From positions 1 to 64,000 of the forward strand of contig CALFTM010000048.1 of NCBI GenBank assembly GCA_937916355.1: a DNA stretch of 64,000 nucleotides. The letters run 5' to 3'. Positions 48,806 through 56,562 of this stretch are shown here, piece after piece. Position numbers and translations under genes: made by a program. The notes under the pieces are model-generated. The model was not told where the DNA came from, ran no database searches, and saw nothing but the letters and a program-made list of their open reading frames with translations. How positions within the stretch are numbered: position 1 is the stretch's first letter; every line of letters starts with the position of its first letter. This DNA comes from an uncultured Bacteroidales bacterium (GTDB lineage: Bacteria > Bacteroidota > Bacteroidia > Bacteroidales > Paludibacteraceae).

Positions 48806-48813
48806 TATCTTTG
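48806..48813 (+). promoter_or_regulatory. -7 box for the glucosaminidase gene
   Basis: TATCTTTG, 10-16 bases before the candidate ATGs at 48824 and 48830, so the leader is short. Confidence 0.5.
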
Positions 48814-48823
48814 CAAAAAACAG

Positions 48824-49615
48824 ATGAACATGAAATTCAAAAATTCAATATTCTTTCTATTGGCTTTCTTTTGCATGATGCAAGTTCACGCAAAACAAGT
48901 TCAAAATCAGGCATACAGCGACTACATAAAAAAGTACGCCTCTATCGCCATCGTGAATATGCAAGAACACGGGATTCCTGCCAGCATCACGTTGGCGCAG
49001 GCCGTTTTAGAATCGGGAGCGGGGAAGAGCGAACTTGCGAGAAAAAGCAACAACCACTTCGGCATTAAATGTCATAACAACTGGACAGGAGAGAGAGTGT
49101 ACCACGACGACGACAAAGCTCAGGAGTGTTTCCGAAAATACAAATCAGTAGAACTCTCGTTCGACGACCATTCTCAATTCTTGAAAAGAGATCGCTACAA
49201 GGAACTTTTCGAATTAGACATCCGTGATTATAAAGGCTGGGCAAAGGGTTTGAAGAAATGTGGATATGCCACAGCTCCCGACTATGCAAAAAAACTCATA
49301 GACCTAATCGAATCGTATGAGCTATACAATTACGACAACGGGACTCTCTCCATCACTGTCACAGAAGAGACTAAACCAGCAGAAGAGCCTAAAACGTCAT
49401 CTTCTTCAATGGGTTATATCTCTGCATATAAAACCCATGAGGTGAAAAAGGTCGGACGAGTGAAAAGTGTCATCGCAATGGAGGGGGACACTTACGAGCA
49501 GATCGCAGAAGAGTTCGACCTAAACCCCTGGCAAGTAAGACGTTATAATAATGTCAAGAAAAAAGAGAATAAAAAACCGGCAGTGGGCGAAACTGTCTAC
49601 ATTTCAAGACATTAA
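48824..49615 (+). CDS. Glucosaminidase/LysM secreted peptidoglycan hydrolase
   Basis: 263 residues (ATG 48830 is an alternative start). Signal peptide to about VHA-KQ. Mannosyl-glycoprotein endo-beta-N-acetylglucosaminidase-type domain at about 30-170, with AVLESGAGKSELARKSNNHFGIKC (catalytic glutamate in LESG). A LysM domain closes the protein (EGDTYEQIAEEFDLNPWQV...VGETVYI). Cleaves cell-wall glycan in the periplasm. Single gene, upstream of dnaX by 17 bases. Confidence 0.92.
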   Translation: MNMKFKNSIFFLLAFFCMMQVHAKQVQNQAYSDYIKKYASIAIVNMQEHGIPASITLAQAVLESGAGKSELARKSNNHFGIKCHNNWTGERVYHDDDKAQECFRKYKSVELSFDDHSQFLKRDRYKELFELDIRDYKGWAKGLKKCGYATAPDYAKKLIDLIESYELYNYDNGTLSITVTEETKPAEEPKTSSSSMGYISAYKTHEVKKVGRVKSVIAMEGDTYEQIAEEFDLNPWQVRRYNNVKKKENKKPAVGETVYISRH

Positions 49616-49632
49616 AATCAATCGAGAAAAAA

Positions 49633-50739
49633 ATGGAAAATTTTATCGTTTCTGCAAGAAAATATAGGCCATCGACGTTTCTGTCCGTAGTAGGACAGGA
49701 CTCTTTGGTTAACACCCTCAAAGGTGCCATCTCCAACGGAAAATTGGCGCACTCATACCTTTTCTGCGGGCCCAGAGGTGTGGGAAAAACAACTTGTGCG
49801 AGAATCTTCGCCAAAACGATAAACTGCCAAAATCTTACGGATGATTTTGAGGCTTGTAACGAATGTGACTCATGTAGGTCGTTCAACGAACACAAGTCTT
49901 ACAACATACACGAACTTGATGCTGCGTCCAACAATGGTGTGGACGACATACGAGTTCTGATAGAGCAAGTGCGTGTTCCACCTCAAATCGGCAATTACAG
50001 TGTCTACATTATTGATGAGGTGCACATGCTCTCCTCTCAGGCATTCAACGCATTCCTCAAAACGCTCGAAGAACCACCAGCATACGCCATTTTCATATTG
50101 GCGACCACGGAGAAACACAAGGTCCTCCCTACTATTCTCTCTCGCTGTCAGATATATGATTTCAACAGGATTGGCATATCTGACGTGGTGAAACAGTTGG
50201 AAATGATTGCGGAGAAAGAGGGTATCACAACCGACAGAGAGGGACTGGAAGTTATTGCAAAGAAAGCAGATGGAGCAATGCGTGACGCTCTCTCCATTTT
50301 CGACCAAGTGGTTGTCAGCACCAATGGTAATGTCACCTACAAGAATGTCATCGAAAACCTCAACGTTCTCGATTATGATTATTATTTCAAATTAACGGAC
50401 AATTTCTTACAAGGAGACTTCACCAACGCATTGCTGACTCTCGACACTGTCATCTCAAAAGGTTTTGAAGCAGAAAACCTCGTGAACGGTCTAAGCTCTC
50501 ATTTCCGTAATTTGCTAATGTGCAAAGATCAACGAACGACAAAGTTGTTGGAAGTAGGAGAAGAGACCCAAAAGCAATATGAGCAACAAGCCCAACAATG
50601 CGAATCAGATTTCTTGATCAAATCGTTGGCTCTCACAAACCAGTGTGACTTGAACTACAAGGTTAGCAAAAACAAAAGGCTGCTCGTAGAATTGACGCTC
50701 ATCCGACTTTGCCAATTGTCGGACAAAAAAAAAATATGA
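49633..50739 (+). CDS. dnaX: DNA polymerase III gamma-length subunit (DnaX, first frame)
   Basis: 368 residues. Clamp-loader ATPase: Walker A GPRGVGKT (46-53), zinc cysteines C65, C75, C78 and C81, Walker B IIDEVH (126-131), sensor 1 LATTE (156-160) and SRC (170-172). Domain III ends near residue 360. The frame stops at 50737 just after a run of ten A (50725-50734). The tau C-terminal domain follows immediately in the +1 frame (see next entry), so the product as encoded would be gamma-like. One A fewer, or two more, restores a continuous ~598-residue tau. The gene either uses slippage here or has a homopolymer error in the assembly. Confidence 0.95.
   Translation: MENFIVSARKYRPSTFLSVVGQDSLVNTLKGAISNGKLAHSYLFCGPRGVGKTTCARIFAKTINCQNLTDDFEACNECDSCRSFNEHKSYNIHELDAASNNGVDDIRVLIEQVRVPPQIGNYSVYIIDEVHMLSSQAFNAFLKTLEEPPAYAIFILATTEKHKVLPTILSRCQIYDFNRIGISDVVKQLEMIAEKEGITTDREGLEVIAKKADGAMRDALSIFDQVVVSTNGNVTYKNVIENLNVLDYDYYFKLTDNFLQGDFTNALLTLDTVISKGFEAENLVNGLSSHFRNLLMCKDQRTTKLLEVGEETQKQYEQQAQQCESDFLIKSLALTNQCDLNYKVSKNKRLLVELTLIRLCQLSDKKKI
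50725..50734 (+). promoter_or_regulatory. A10 slippery tract in dnaX
   Basis: Ten consecutive A in codons AAA AAA AAA ATA. Long enough for transcriptional slippage; the stop of the first frame lies three bases beyond it. Confidence 0.6.
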
Positions 50740-51430
50740 GGATTTAGAGGAGTTACTGGGAAATCTCCCTCTCTCCTTTGAACCTTTCTTCCCAGCAATG
50801 GAGGGGGCTCTTCCTACTCCTCCTTCTGCACGGAGTTCGTCTAATAACGAAGGTAAAATTCAACCTGCTCCCTCCACACAAACTTCCCCAAACCAGTCTA
50901 CACCACCACCGCCTGCAACCAAAGAGAGCGGTCAAACGAAGAGTGTACAGACACAACCATCATTCCATCGTCCAATCAACAGACCGACGATAAAATCAAT
51001 GATGAAAAAAATTGAGGAGAAGACAGAGGAGAAAGAAAACACATTAGAAAAAATCGCCTCCAATAACGAGTTCACTCAAGAGATGATGATCTCCGCATGG
51101 AACCAATACATCAAAGGTCTTGCACCAGAAAGGCAAATCCTCATCAACACAATGGAGTCTTGCAAACCAACCCTTGAGGAGAACTATCAACTCGTCCAGA
51201 AAGTAGACAATTCCGTGCAGGAAAAAGAGATGAACGAAGAAAAGATAGACCTACTCAATTTTCTTCGTGTGAACTTAGCAAACGGGAATATCAATCTAAC
51301 CACCATCATCGCAGAAGTTTCAGAAAGAGAAAAAACGCTATCTCCAATGGACAGATTTAATAAACTCATGGAAGAGAACAAAGAGTTCGAGAATTTAGTA
51401 AACGAGTTTCAATTGGAATTAGAGATATAA
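50735..51430 (+). CDS. dnaX: DnaX tau-specific C-terminal region (shifted frame)
   Basis: Open from the A10 tract without interruption, about 231 residues. It begins YEDLEELLGNLPLSF, then a Pro/Ser/Gln-rich linker (about 25-75), then a helical domain (SAWNQYIKGLAPERQ..., NEFQLELEI) as in Bacteroidetes tau domain V, which binds the polymerase alpha subunit. It has no ribosome-binding site for an independent start at the ATG at 50798 that I can see, and the codons between 50735 and 50797 are in frame and coding-like. Hence it is read as the continuation of dnaX. Confidence 0.85.
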   Translation, partial: YEDLEELLGNLPLSFEPFFPAMEGALPTPPSARSSSNNEGKIQPAPSTQTSPNQSTPPPPATKESGQTKSVQTQPSFHRPINRPTIKSMMKKIEEKTEEKENTLEKIASNNEFTQEMMISAWNQYIKGLAPERQILINTMESCKPTLEENYQLVQKVDNSVQEKEMNEEKIDLLNFLRVNLANGNINLTTIIAEVSEREKTLSPMDRFNKLMEENKEFENLVNEFQLELEI

Positions 51431-51434
51431 AAAA

Positions 51435-51476
51435 AGGGTGGCTCTCTGTGAATTAATCTGACCACCCTCATTTTTT
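51435..51476 (+). terminator. dnaX terminator
   Basis: AGGGTGG (51435-51441) pairs with CCACCCT (51462-51468), followed by a run of six T. Confidence 0.85.
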
Positions 51477-51706
51477 CAGTTCAAAACAGTTCCATACTCA
51501 ACTGGAACATCGTTGACTTTTCGATTAGAGGTAGACATATATGTATGAGCGACAGCCCTAATTAAACATAAAGAACTAAAAGATGGAGCGAGATTTTCAG
51601 GCATCGAACACCTCTTTGAATTAACTACCTCTATTTTTTTTTCTTCTCTGGTAAATGTTTTTATCATACGCAAAATGATTAAATGAACAACTAATTCTTT
51701 CTTTTT
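51476..51706 (-). CDS. Doubtful small ORF
   Basis: About 76 residues if started at MKKKELVVHLI (ATG 51706). No family recognised and no promoter identified. The codons include 'RCSMPENLAPSF' and 'VAHTYMSTSN', which are not obviously random. It overlaps the T-run of the dnaX terminator at its 3' end. Kept as weak evidence only. Confidence 0.3.
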   Translation of the reverse strand, partial: KKKELVVHLIILRMIKTFTREEKKIEVVNSKRCSMPENLAPSFSSLCLIRAVAHTYMSTSNRKVNDVPVEYGTVLN

Positions 51707-51791
51707 CATTAGAACGAGACTCCTTAACAATTATTTCACAAAAAGAGATTGTTTTTTTCAAAAAACACACAAAAAAGAGCAAAACCCATAT

Positions 51792-51863
51792 TTGTCCACA
51801 CGATTTTCAGATTCTCCACAAAAATATCGACTCACAAAACGCACTTTTTTGAAATAATCCACA
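51792..51863 (+). other. Cluster of three near-consensus DnaA boxes
   Basis: TTGTCCACA (51792-51800), TTCTCCACA (51812-51820) and TAATCCACA (51855-51863) each match TTATCCACA at eight of nine positions and share orientation. The first two are 20 bases apart. Surrounding sequence is AT-rich. A DnaA-binding region is possible; an origin is not shown. Confidence 0.35.
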
Positions 51864-51904
51864 TATAATTTCAAGACTTAAACATATAAAGAATGATTCT
51901 AACT

Positions 51905-52050
51905 TAACTTTGTAACGAACAAGGAGATAGACTTGTTCTTATGATTTTGACCCTATTATATAAATATACTATATCTGATCTGACCTTATATCTTTATGAG
52001 AAACGTTTTGAATGTCACATAAAAAAACCAGAGTTTTTCACTCTGGTTTT
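51905..52050 (+). ncRNA. Possible small RNA
   Basis: A -7 box TAACTTTG (51905-51912) is followed ~115 bases later by a strong terminator (52026-52048). An AAGGAG stretch and ATG at 51941 are present, but the ORF runs through the terminator into murB, so a peptide is unlikely. No -33 element confirmed. Confidence 0.3.
52026..52048. terminator. Bidirectional terminator at the murB 3' end
   Basis: AACCAGAG/CTCTGGTT stem with a 7-base loop, with A-runs on one side and T-runs on the other. Serves murB on the minus strand and any plus-strand transcript. Confidence 0.85.
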
Positions 52051-52076
52051 TTTGGTTTATCATCACCTATTTTTCA

Positions 52077-53075
52077 CTATCGTACGATACAAACTTCAGG
52101 AGACAATAAAATACCGAACTCTTTTTTTACACTATCCTGAATCTCTTTCATCAACTCAAAAACCTCCTGCCCTGTGGCACCTCCACGATTAACTAAAATC
52201 AGAGGTTGCTTCTCGTACACTCCTGCAAACCCATGGCTTTTCCCTTTCCAGCCACACTGGCTGATGAGCCATGCCGCTGGGATTTTCACCCCTCCTTCCA
52301 CTCGATAAAAAGGAACGTCCTCATAATGAAGCCTTATGTCATCATACACCGATTCTTGCACAACCGGATTTTTAAAGAAACTACCTGCACTGCCCATCTC
52401 GGAAGGCAATGGCAATTTACTCTTTCTTATCTCTATGATAGTCTGACGGACATTGTCCAATGAAAGTTCTTTCCCGTGCATCTGCTCACGCACATTCCCA
52501 TAATCTAAACGGAACACATGCTCTTTCTTTGTCAATTCAAACAAAACTGAAACGACAATCCAATGGGGATTTTTCTTAAAAACACTTCCTCTATACTCAA
52601 ACTCACATAGCGATTTGGGCAACTCAAAAAAAGTTCCTTTTTGAGTGTCGAAAACTTCCACGGAAAGAATCACATCGCACGCCTCAACGCCATAGGCTCC
52701 GATATTCTGAACGGGAGCAGCCCCAACCAAACCAAATATGAGCGACAAATTCTCCACTCCTCCTAATGAGTGCTCTACTGCCCAACGTACAAAATCATCC
52801 CACACCACTCCAGAGGCAACACGAACCTGTACTTTATCATCTTCTTTTTCTATTTCATAGCCCTGACATGCAGAGTGAATCACCGTAAAATCCAGATCTC
52901 CTAAAAACAAGAGGTTGCTACCCTCTCCTACTGAAATCCAACGGTTCTTGAAAACACCCTGCTCATACATCTCGAGCAACTCTGATTTTACTTCATATTC
53001 ATAAAAATCAGCACATTGCACATCAATTCCAAATGTATTATGTTTTTTTAACGAATAATTTTTACAATGCTTCAT
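52077..53075 (-). CDS. murB: UDP-N-acetylenolpyruvoylglucosamine reductase
   Basis: 332 residues from ATG 53075 (MKHCKNYSLKKHNTF); the frame's upstream 72 residues cross the divergent promoters and are rejected. Reduces UDP-GlcNAc-enolpyruvate to UDP-MurNAc, the second committed step of peptidoglycan synthesis, with FAD and NADPH. Visible: SVGEGSNLLFL (FAD loop), YRGSVFKKN, GSAGSFFKNPV (catalytic serine in GSFFKNP) and KIPAAWLISQCGWKG, type I MurB layout. Divergent from a GT4 gene 80 bases away. Confidence 0.96.
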   Translation of the reverse strand: MKHCKNYSLKKHNTFGIDVQCADFYEYEVKSELLEMYEQGVFKNRWISVGEGSNLLFLGDLDFTVIHSACQGYEIEKEDDKVQVRVASGVVWDDFVRWAVEHSLGGVENLSLIFGLVGAAPVQNIGAYGVEACDVILSVEVFDTQKGTFFELPKSLCEFEYRGSVFKKNPHWIVVSVLFELTKKEHVFRLDYGNVREQMHGKELSLDNVRQTIIEIRKSKLPLPSEMGSAGSFFKNPVVQESVYDDIRLHYEDVPFYRVEGGVKIPAAWLISQCGWKGKSHGFAGVYEKQPLILVNRGGATGQEVFELMKEIQDSVKKEFGILLSPEVCIVR

Positions 53076-53115
53076 ACATCCAACTTTTAAAAAGTTTAAA
53101 TTTTTCTCTATACAA

Positions 53116-53148
53116 TTGCAAAGATAGAAATAAAGATTTGTAACTTTG
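53116..53148 (+). promoter_or_regulatory. Promoter of the GT4 gene
   Basis: TTG 53116-53118 and TAACTTTG 53141-53148, 22 bases apart. The ATG at 53155 is only six bases past the box, so the mRNA is probably leaderless. Confidence 0.6.
53119..53126 (-). promoter_or_regulatory. -7 box of murB
   Basis: CAAAGATA reads TATCTTTG on the minus strand, 44 bases before the murB ATG. It lies inside the divergent GT4 promoter spacer, so the two promoters overlap. Confidence 0.6.
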
Positions 53149-53154
53149 CCCTCA

Positions 53155-54228
53155 ATGGAAGCGAAAAAAATCATAATGACGGTGACCAACAATCTGGAAA
53201 CCGACCAACGAGTCCACAAAGTGGCTACAACATTCCACGAAAATGGTTGGAATGTCTTAGTTGTAGGCACAGACAGCCGACCTTGTAACAAAGCATACTC
53301 TCAGGCTTATTCAACACACAGGCTACATGTACATTTCAAAAAAGGACCGCTATTCTACATAGAATGCAATCTCAGACTATTCTTTTATTTATTATCGAAA
53401 AAATGCGATCGAATATGGGGGAATGACACCGACACTGCCCTTGCAGCTTTTTTCGCCTCAAAAATAAAGAATATAGATCTGACGATGGATTTCCACGAAT
53501 TATTCCCTGAAGTACCAGAAGTGACCGACAGAAAGTTCGTAAAGATGTTTTGGACAAAAATAGAAGACTTCATCATCCCTCGTCTAAACGATGGCTACAC
53601 AGTCTGCCAATCCATCGCCGATTACTACCAAAAAAAATATGGCACCACCTTAAAGGTTTTACGAAATGTCCCTCTCAGCAAACCATACAAAAAAGAGAAT
53701 ATCTTCAACAATAGCGAAAAAAAAATTATTCTATACCAAGGGGCTGTCAATGAGGGAAGAGGGGTCGATTGGGTGATAAAGGCAATGCCCTACATTGAGA
53801 ACGCCTTATTCATCGTCATTGGCAACGGAGACAAAAAAGAGGAGATGATCCAACTATGCAAAGAGCTTAAAGTAGAAGACAAGGTTATTTTCAAAGGATT
53901 TATCCCTTTTAACGAACTTCCTTCTTACACCAACAGCGCAGACCTCGGTGTTTGTCTGTTAGAAGCGAAAGGACTTAGCTACTACTATTCGCTACCCAAT
54001 CGCATTTTTGATTTCATGCAAGCTCACGTTCCCATCTTAGCGACAAATTTCCCTGAAATCAGGAATATAATCGAAAAAGAAAAAACCGGAATGGTAATAG
54101 ACCATTACGAACCACAATATTTAGCAGAGAAAATAAAACAATTATTAGAAGCCCCAATAGACCACGAAAGATTCTCCACTGCGGCCGCACAACATAATTG
54201 GGAAAAAGAAAAAAAGCAAATCCAATAA
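53155..54228 (+). CDS. GT4 family glycosyltransferase
   Basis: 357 residues from ATG 53155 (MEAKKIIMTVTNN); the in-frame TTG at 53146 is inside the promoter box. GT-B fold: N-terminal domain with DFHELFPEVPEVTD, C-terminal domain with LYQGAVNEGRGVDWVIKAM, FKGFIPFNELP and LPNRIFDFMQAHVPILA (the nucleotide-sugar E-x7-E-like region). Probably transfers a sugar in capsule or surface polysaccharide synthesis. Monocistronic with a terminator overlapping its stop. Confidence 0.87.
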   Translation: MEAKKIIMTVTNNLETDQRVHKVATTFHENGWNVLVVGTDSRPCNKAYSQAYSTHRLHVHFKKGPLFYIECNLRLFFYLLSKKCDRIWGNDTDTALAAFFASKIKNIDLTMDFHELFPEVPEVTDRKFVKMFWTKIEDFIIPRLNDGYTVCQSIADYYQKKYGTTLKVLRNVPLSKPYKKENIFNNSEKKIILYQGAVNEGRGVDWVIKAMPYIENALFIVIGNGDKKEEMIQLCKELKVEDKVIFKGFIPFNELPSYTNSADLGVCLLEAKGLSYYYSLPNRIFDFMQAHVPILATNFPEIRNIIEKEKTGMVIDHYEPQYLAEKIKQLLEAPIDHERFSTAAAQHNWEKEKKQIQ

Positions 54229-54245
54229 CCGGACTTGCTTTTTTA
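54214..54245 (+). terminator. Terminator overlapping the GT4 stop codon
   Basis: AAGCAA-TCC (54214-54223) pairs with GGA-TTGCTT (54231-54240), then TTTT. The stop codon TAA (54226-54228) is in the loop. Confidence 0.75.
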
Positions 54246-54256
54246 AATCATTTTCA

Positions 54257-54637
54257 TCATCTCTTTTTTGTCTCTCCAGATATTTTTAAAACAGGACGTT
54301 TCCCTGATGAATTTGAATAAATCTTTATGGTCTTATGGAAAGCCCCACTCACTTTACCTTCATAAAAAACACGAACTGACCCAGTATCACCCGGAGCAAC
54401 AGGCTGTTTTGTCCACGCCGGTGTGACACAACCACAAGATGGCACTACGTTAGCGACAATCAAAGGAGCGTCTCCCTCATTCTTAAAAACGAAAACATGC
54501 TCAGACGTCTCCCCTAAATAACTATCAGTCATCACATATTCAGTCTCATTAAACACAATTCTTGCCTTCTCAGCTGCCCAACCACACTGAAAAGCCACAA
54601 GAGTTACGATAAAAGCAAAAAATCTCTTCATACGCAT
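54257..54637 (-). CDS. DUF1573 secreted protein, single-domain form
   Basis: 126 residues. Signal peptide to about GWA-AEK. One DUF1573 domain with the family features 'EHVFVFKNEGDAPLIVANVVPSCGCVTP' and 'VAPGDTGSVRVFYE', including the SCGC cysteine pair. DUF1573 proteins adopt Ig/ASH-like folds in the periplasm or at the cell surface; function unknown. Last gene of a four-gene cluster with the permease, thioredoxin-like lipoprotein and larger DUF1573 protein. Confidence 0.85.
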   Translation of the reverse strand: MRMKRFFAFIVTLVAFQCGWAAEKARIVFNETEYVMTDSYLGETSEHVFVFKNEGDAPLIVANVVPSCGCVTPAWTKQPVAPGDTGSVRVFYEGKVSGAFHKTIKIYSNSSGKRPVLKISGETKKR

Positions 54638-54647
54638 ACATATTTAG

Positions 54648-55331
54648 TTATCCTTCAAAATAATATTCAATGACAAAAAGAATACCTGTCAGAATAAAAA
54701 TAACCGCAGTTATTTTTCTAAACCAATATTCGAATTTTTGAAATTTCATCCAAACATTCAGCCTCTCTTCCACTCCTTTATAGAAGAGCCAAGCAATAAA
54801 AGCAATAGGAGATGCCGCCCCTAACGCAAAAAGAACCGGAATCAAATACCCTTGAGAAACCTCCATTGCCAAAGGCAACGCACTCCCAAAATAGATTGCC
54901 GCACTATACGGACAAAACGCAAATGCCAACAACAACCCTAACAAGAAGGCACTCCACAATGAATATCTCTCTCGAAAAACCTTATTCATCCACAAGACAC
55001 AACGATTCTCCAATCCGTGAATATGAAAAATATCCAATAAAAAAAGACCGATGACTATAAACAATGGTCCCGCCACCTTCCCGACTATCGCCAAAGTTTC
55101 ATCACACAGTTCGATCTGATCTGCCATGTAATAGGTCAACCATCCAACCAAAACGTAAGCAACAGACCTTGCCAACAAATATGAGCCAACAACAGAAAAA
55201 TAACTGGTTCGGCTCTGCCTTAACATACATGTCAAGGCGGTCACATTCGCACCCGCAGAACATGGGCAAACAGAAACTACCACACCTAACGCTATCGCGG
55301 TAATATACGGGATGTAATCAAGCAATATCAT
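54648..55331 (-). CDS. CcdA/DsbD-like (ArsG-type) membrane permease
   Basis: 227 residues from ATG 55331 (MILLDYIPY); the track start 24 bases earlier is less likely. Six membrane segments. Cysteine pairs of the CcdA/DsbD-beta fold are present in both halves: SVCPCSAG in segment 1 and AFCPYSAA in segment 4, the second having a single Cys. It is the form annotated as 'aromatic aminobenzylarsenical efflux permease ArsG-like', but transport of electrons from the cytoplasm is an alternative. Next to a thioredoxin-like lipoprotein and DUF1573 proteins. Confidence 0.82.
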   Translation of the reverse strand: MILLDYIPYITAIALGVVVSVCPCSAGANVTALTCMLRQSRTSYFSVVGSYLLARSVAYVLVGWLTYYMADQIELCDETLAIVGKVAGPLFIVIGLFLLDIFHIHGLENRCVLWMNKVFRERYSLWSAFLLGLLLAFAFCPYSAAIYFGSALPLAMEVSQGYLIPVLFALGAASPIAFIAWLFYKGVEERLNVWMKFQKFEYWFRKITAVIFILTGILFVIEYYFEG

Positions 55332-55364
55332 ATAATAACATCTAATGGTCTCCAAAGGTAATAT

Positions 55365-56489
55365 TTATCTGGCATTCTTCCGCAAAAAACTCCTTAATTC
55401 TTTATAGGTAGGGTTCTTCATTGCTATCCTACCTTCTGGAGATACCAACACACCGTACGGGACGGATTGTACCCTATAACGTTTAGTTACAGGACTTTCC
55501 CAATATTTATAGTCGCACAAAACTTGCCAAGGGATAGAGTCCTGAGCCTCCAAATAATCCACCACTCTTTGCCCTTCATCATCTAAAAAGATGGAAACCA
55601 CATCAAAGTTTTTGTCCTTCATCTCACTTTTCAGCTTTTTCAACTCTGCGATTCGAGAAGTAGTGGACACACACCAAGAAGCTCCAAAATCTATAAAAAG
55701 AAACTTCCCCGCATAATCTTCCAAATCAACAGCCTTCCTGAAATCATAAGTTGGCATGGTAAATGGTTCTGCCGGCATCCCAACGGACATTTTTTTATTT
55801 AAGACCAATTCGTCTTCTAAATACCGGACATACCAACTTTGTTTTATGGAAGAATCAAAAAGCTTGACAATCTCTTCCAACCTCTTAATATCATAAGAGC
55901 GAGAAAGTTGGCACACAAAATAGGCAGCCCCCAAAGACGACGGGTTATTCAATACGAATTGTTTTGTAATGCTAAGCATAGAGTCTGGATAACTATTATA
56001 CTCCTTCACAAGTCTTCGAGCCTCTTTCTTGTCTTGTCTGTCTCTCGCATTAGAAAAACGCACCATAACATTGCCCTGTTTTTCCACTATCTTTCTATAC
56101 TCCTTTGATAAATCCTCAAAGTCATCATGAGAAAAAGAACCAGAAACTTTTATTTCATCGAGAAGCGTAACAGAGCCAGTAATCTCTATCCGAGAATTTT
56201 CGACAAAAACCTCAAACGGGGGTCTTGATCCAATTTTAATAAACCTCATGACTGGCTCATCTACGGAGCCTCGAAATTTAAATTCCCCTGAACGGATCGG
56301 AACGCTATCCAATATGGAGAGTTCTCCATTCTCTTCCATCTCCAAAAGATAAGCATAACTCTCTCGAACACACCTCAAATCTCCATGAATCACATAGCTA
56401 TCCTCCGATTCTTGACACGAGGAAAGGAAAATCGACAATAGCAAAACAAGCGGTGCGATTTTTATTTTTTCTCGTAGGAAACAAACCAT
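55365..56489 (-). CDS. DUF4369/thioredoxin-like lipoprotein with one active-site Cys
   Basis: 374 residues. Lipobox LSSCQES (C25 lipidated). DUF4369-like N-terminal domain, helical middle, then a thioredoxin fold (from about 250): 'KFLFIDFGASWCVSTTSRIAELKKL'. The active site reads CVST, where CxxC is normal, so disulfide exchange in the usual way is not possible. The cis-proline region (SVPYGVLVSPEGR) is kept. It stands between the DUF1573 gene and the CcdA-like permease. Confidence 0.85.
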   Translation of the reverse strand: MVCFLREKIKIAPLVLLLSIFLSSCQESEDSYVIHGDLRCVRESYAYLLEMEENGELSILDSVPIRSGEFKFRGSVDEPVMRFIKIGSRPPFEVFVENSRIEITGSVTLLDEIKVSGSFSHDDFEDLSKEYRKIVEKQGNVMVRFSNARDRQDKKEARRLVKEYNSYPDSMLSITKQFVLNNPSSLGAAYFVCQLSRSYDIKRLEEIVKLFDSSIKQSWYVRYLEDELVLNKKMSVGMPAEPFTMPTYDFRKAVDLEDYAGKFLFIDFGASWCVSTTSRIAELKKLKSEMKDKNFDVVSIFLDDEGQRVVDYLEAQDSIPWQVLCDYKYWESPVTKRYRVQSVPYGVLVSPEGRIAMKNPTYKELRSFLRKNAR

Positions 56490-56562
56490 AATCTGCCGAT
56501 ATAAAAAACAGCGGGCGTTTGATTAGAACGTCCGCTGCTCGTATTCTTATTTTATTATAAAA

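Larger units (their letters stand above)
51431..52076. other. 646-base intergenic region with regulatory signals
   Basis: Contains the dnaX terminator (51435-51476), a doubtful minus-strand ORF (51476-51730), three near-consensus DnaA boxes in an AT-rich segment (51792-51863), a -7 box (51905-51912) and a bidirectional terminator (52026-52048). Confidence 0.6.

Noticed and set aside
51941..52192. Plus-strand ORF after the possible small RNA promoter
   Set aside because: It runs through the strong terminator and into antisense murB, and has no coding character.
54648..55331. Permease as a plain sulfite exporter (TauE/SafE)
   Set aside because: The paired CPCS and CPYS cysteines fit CcdA/DsbD-like proteins better.
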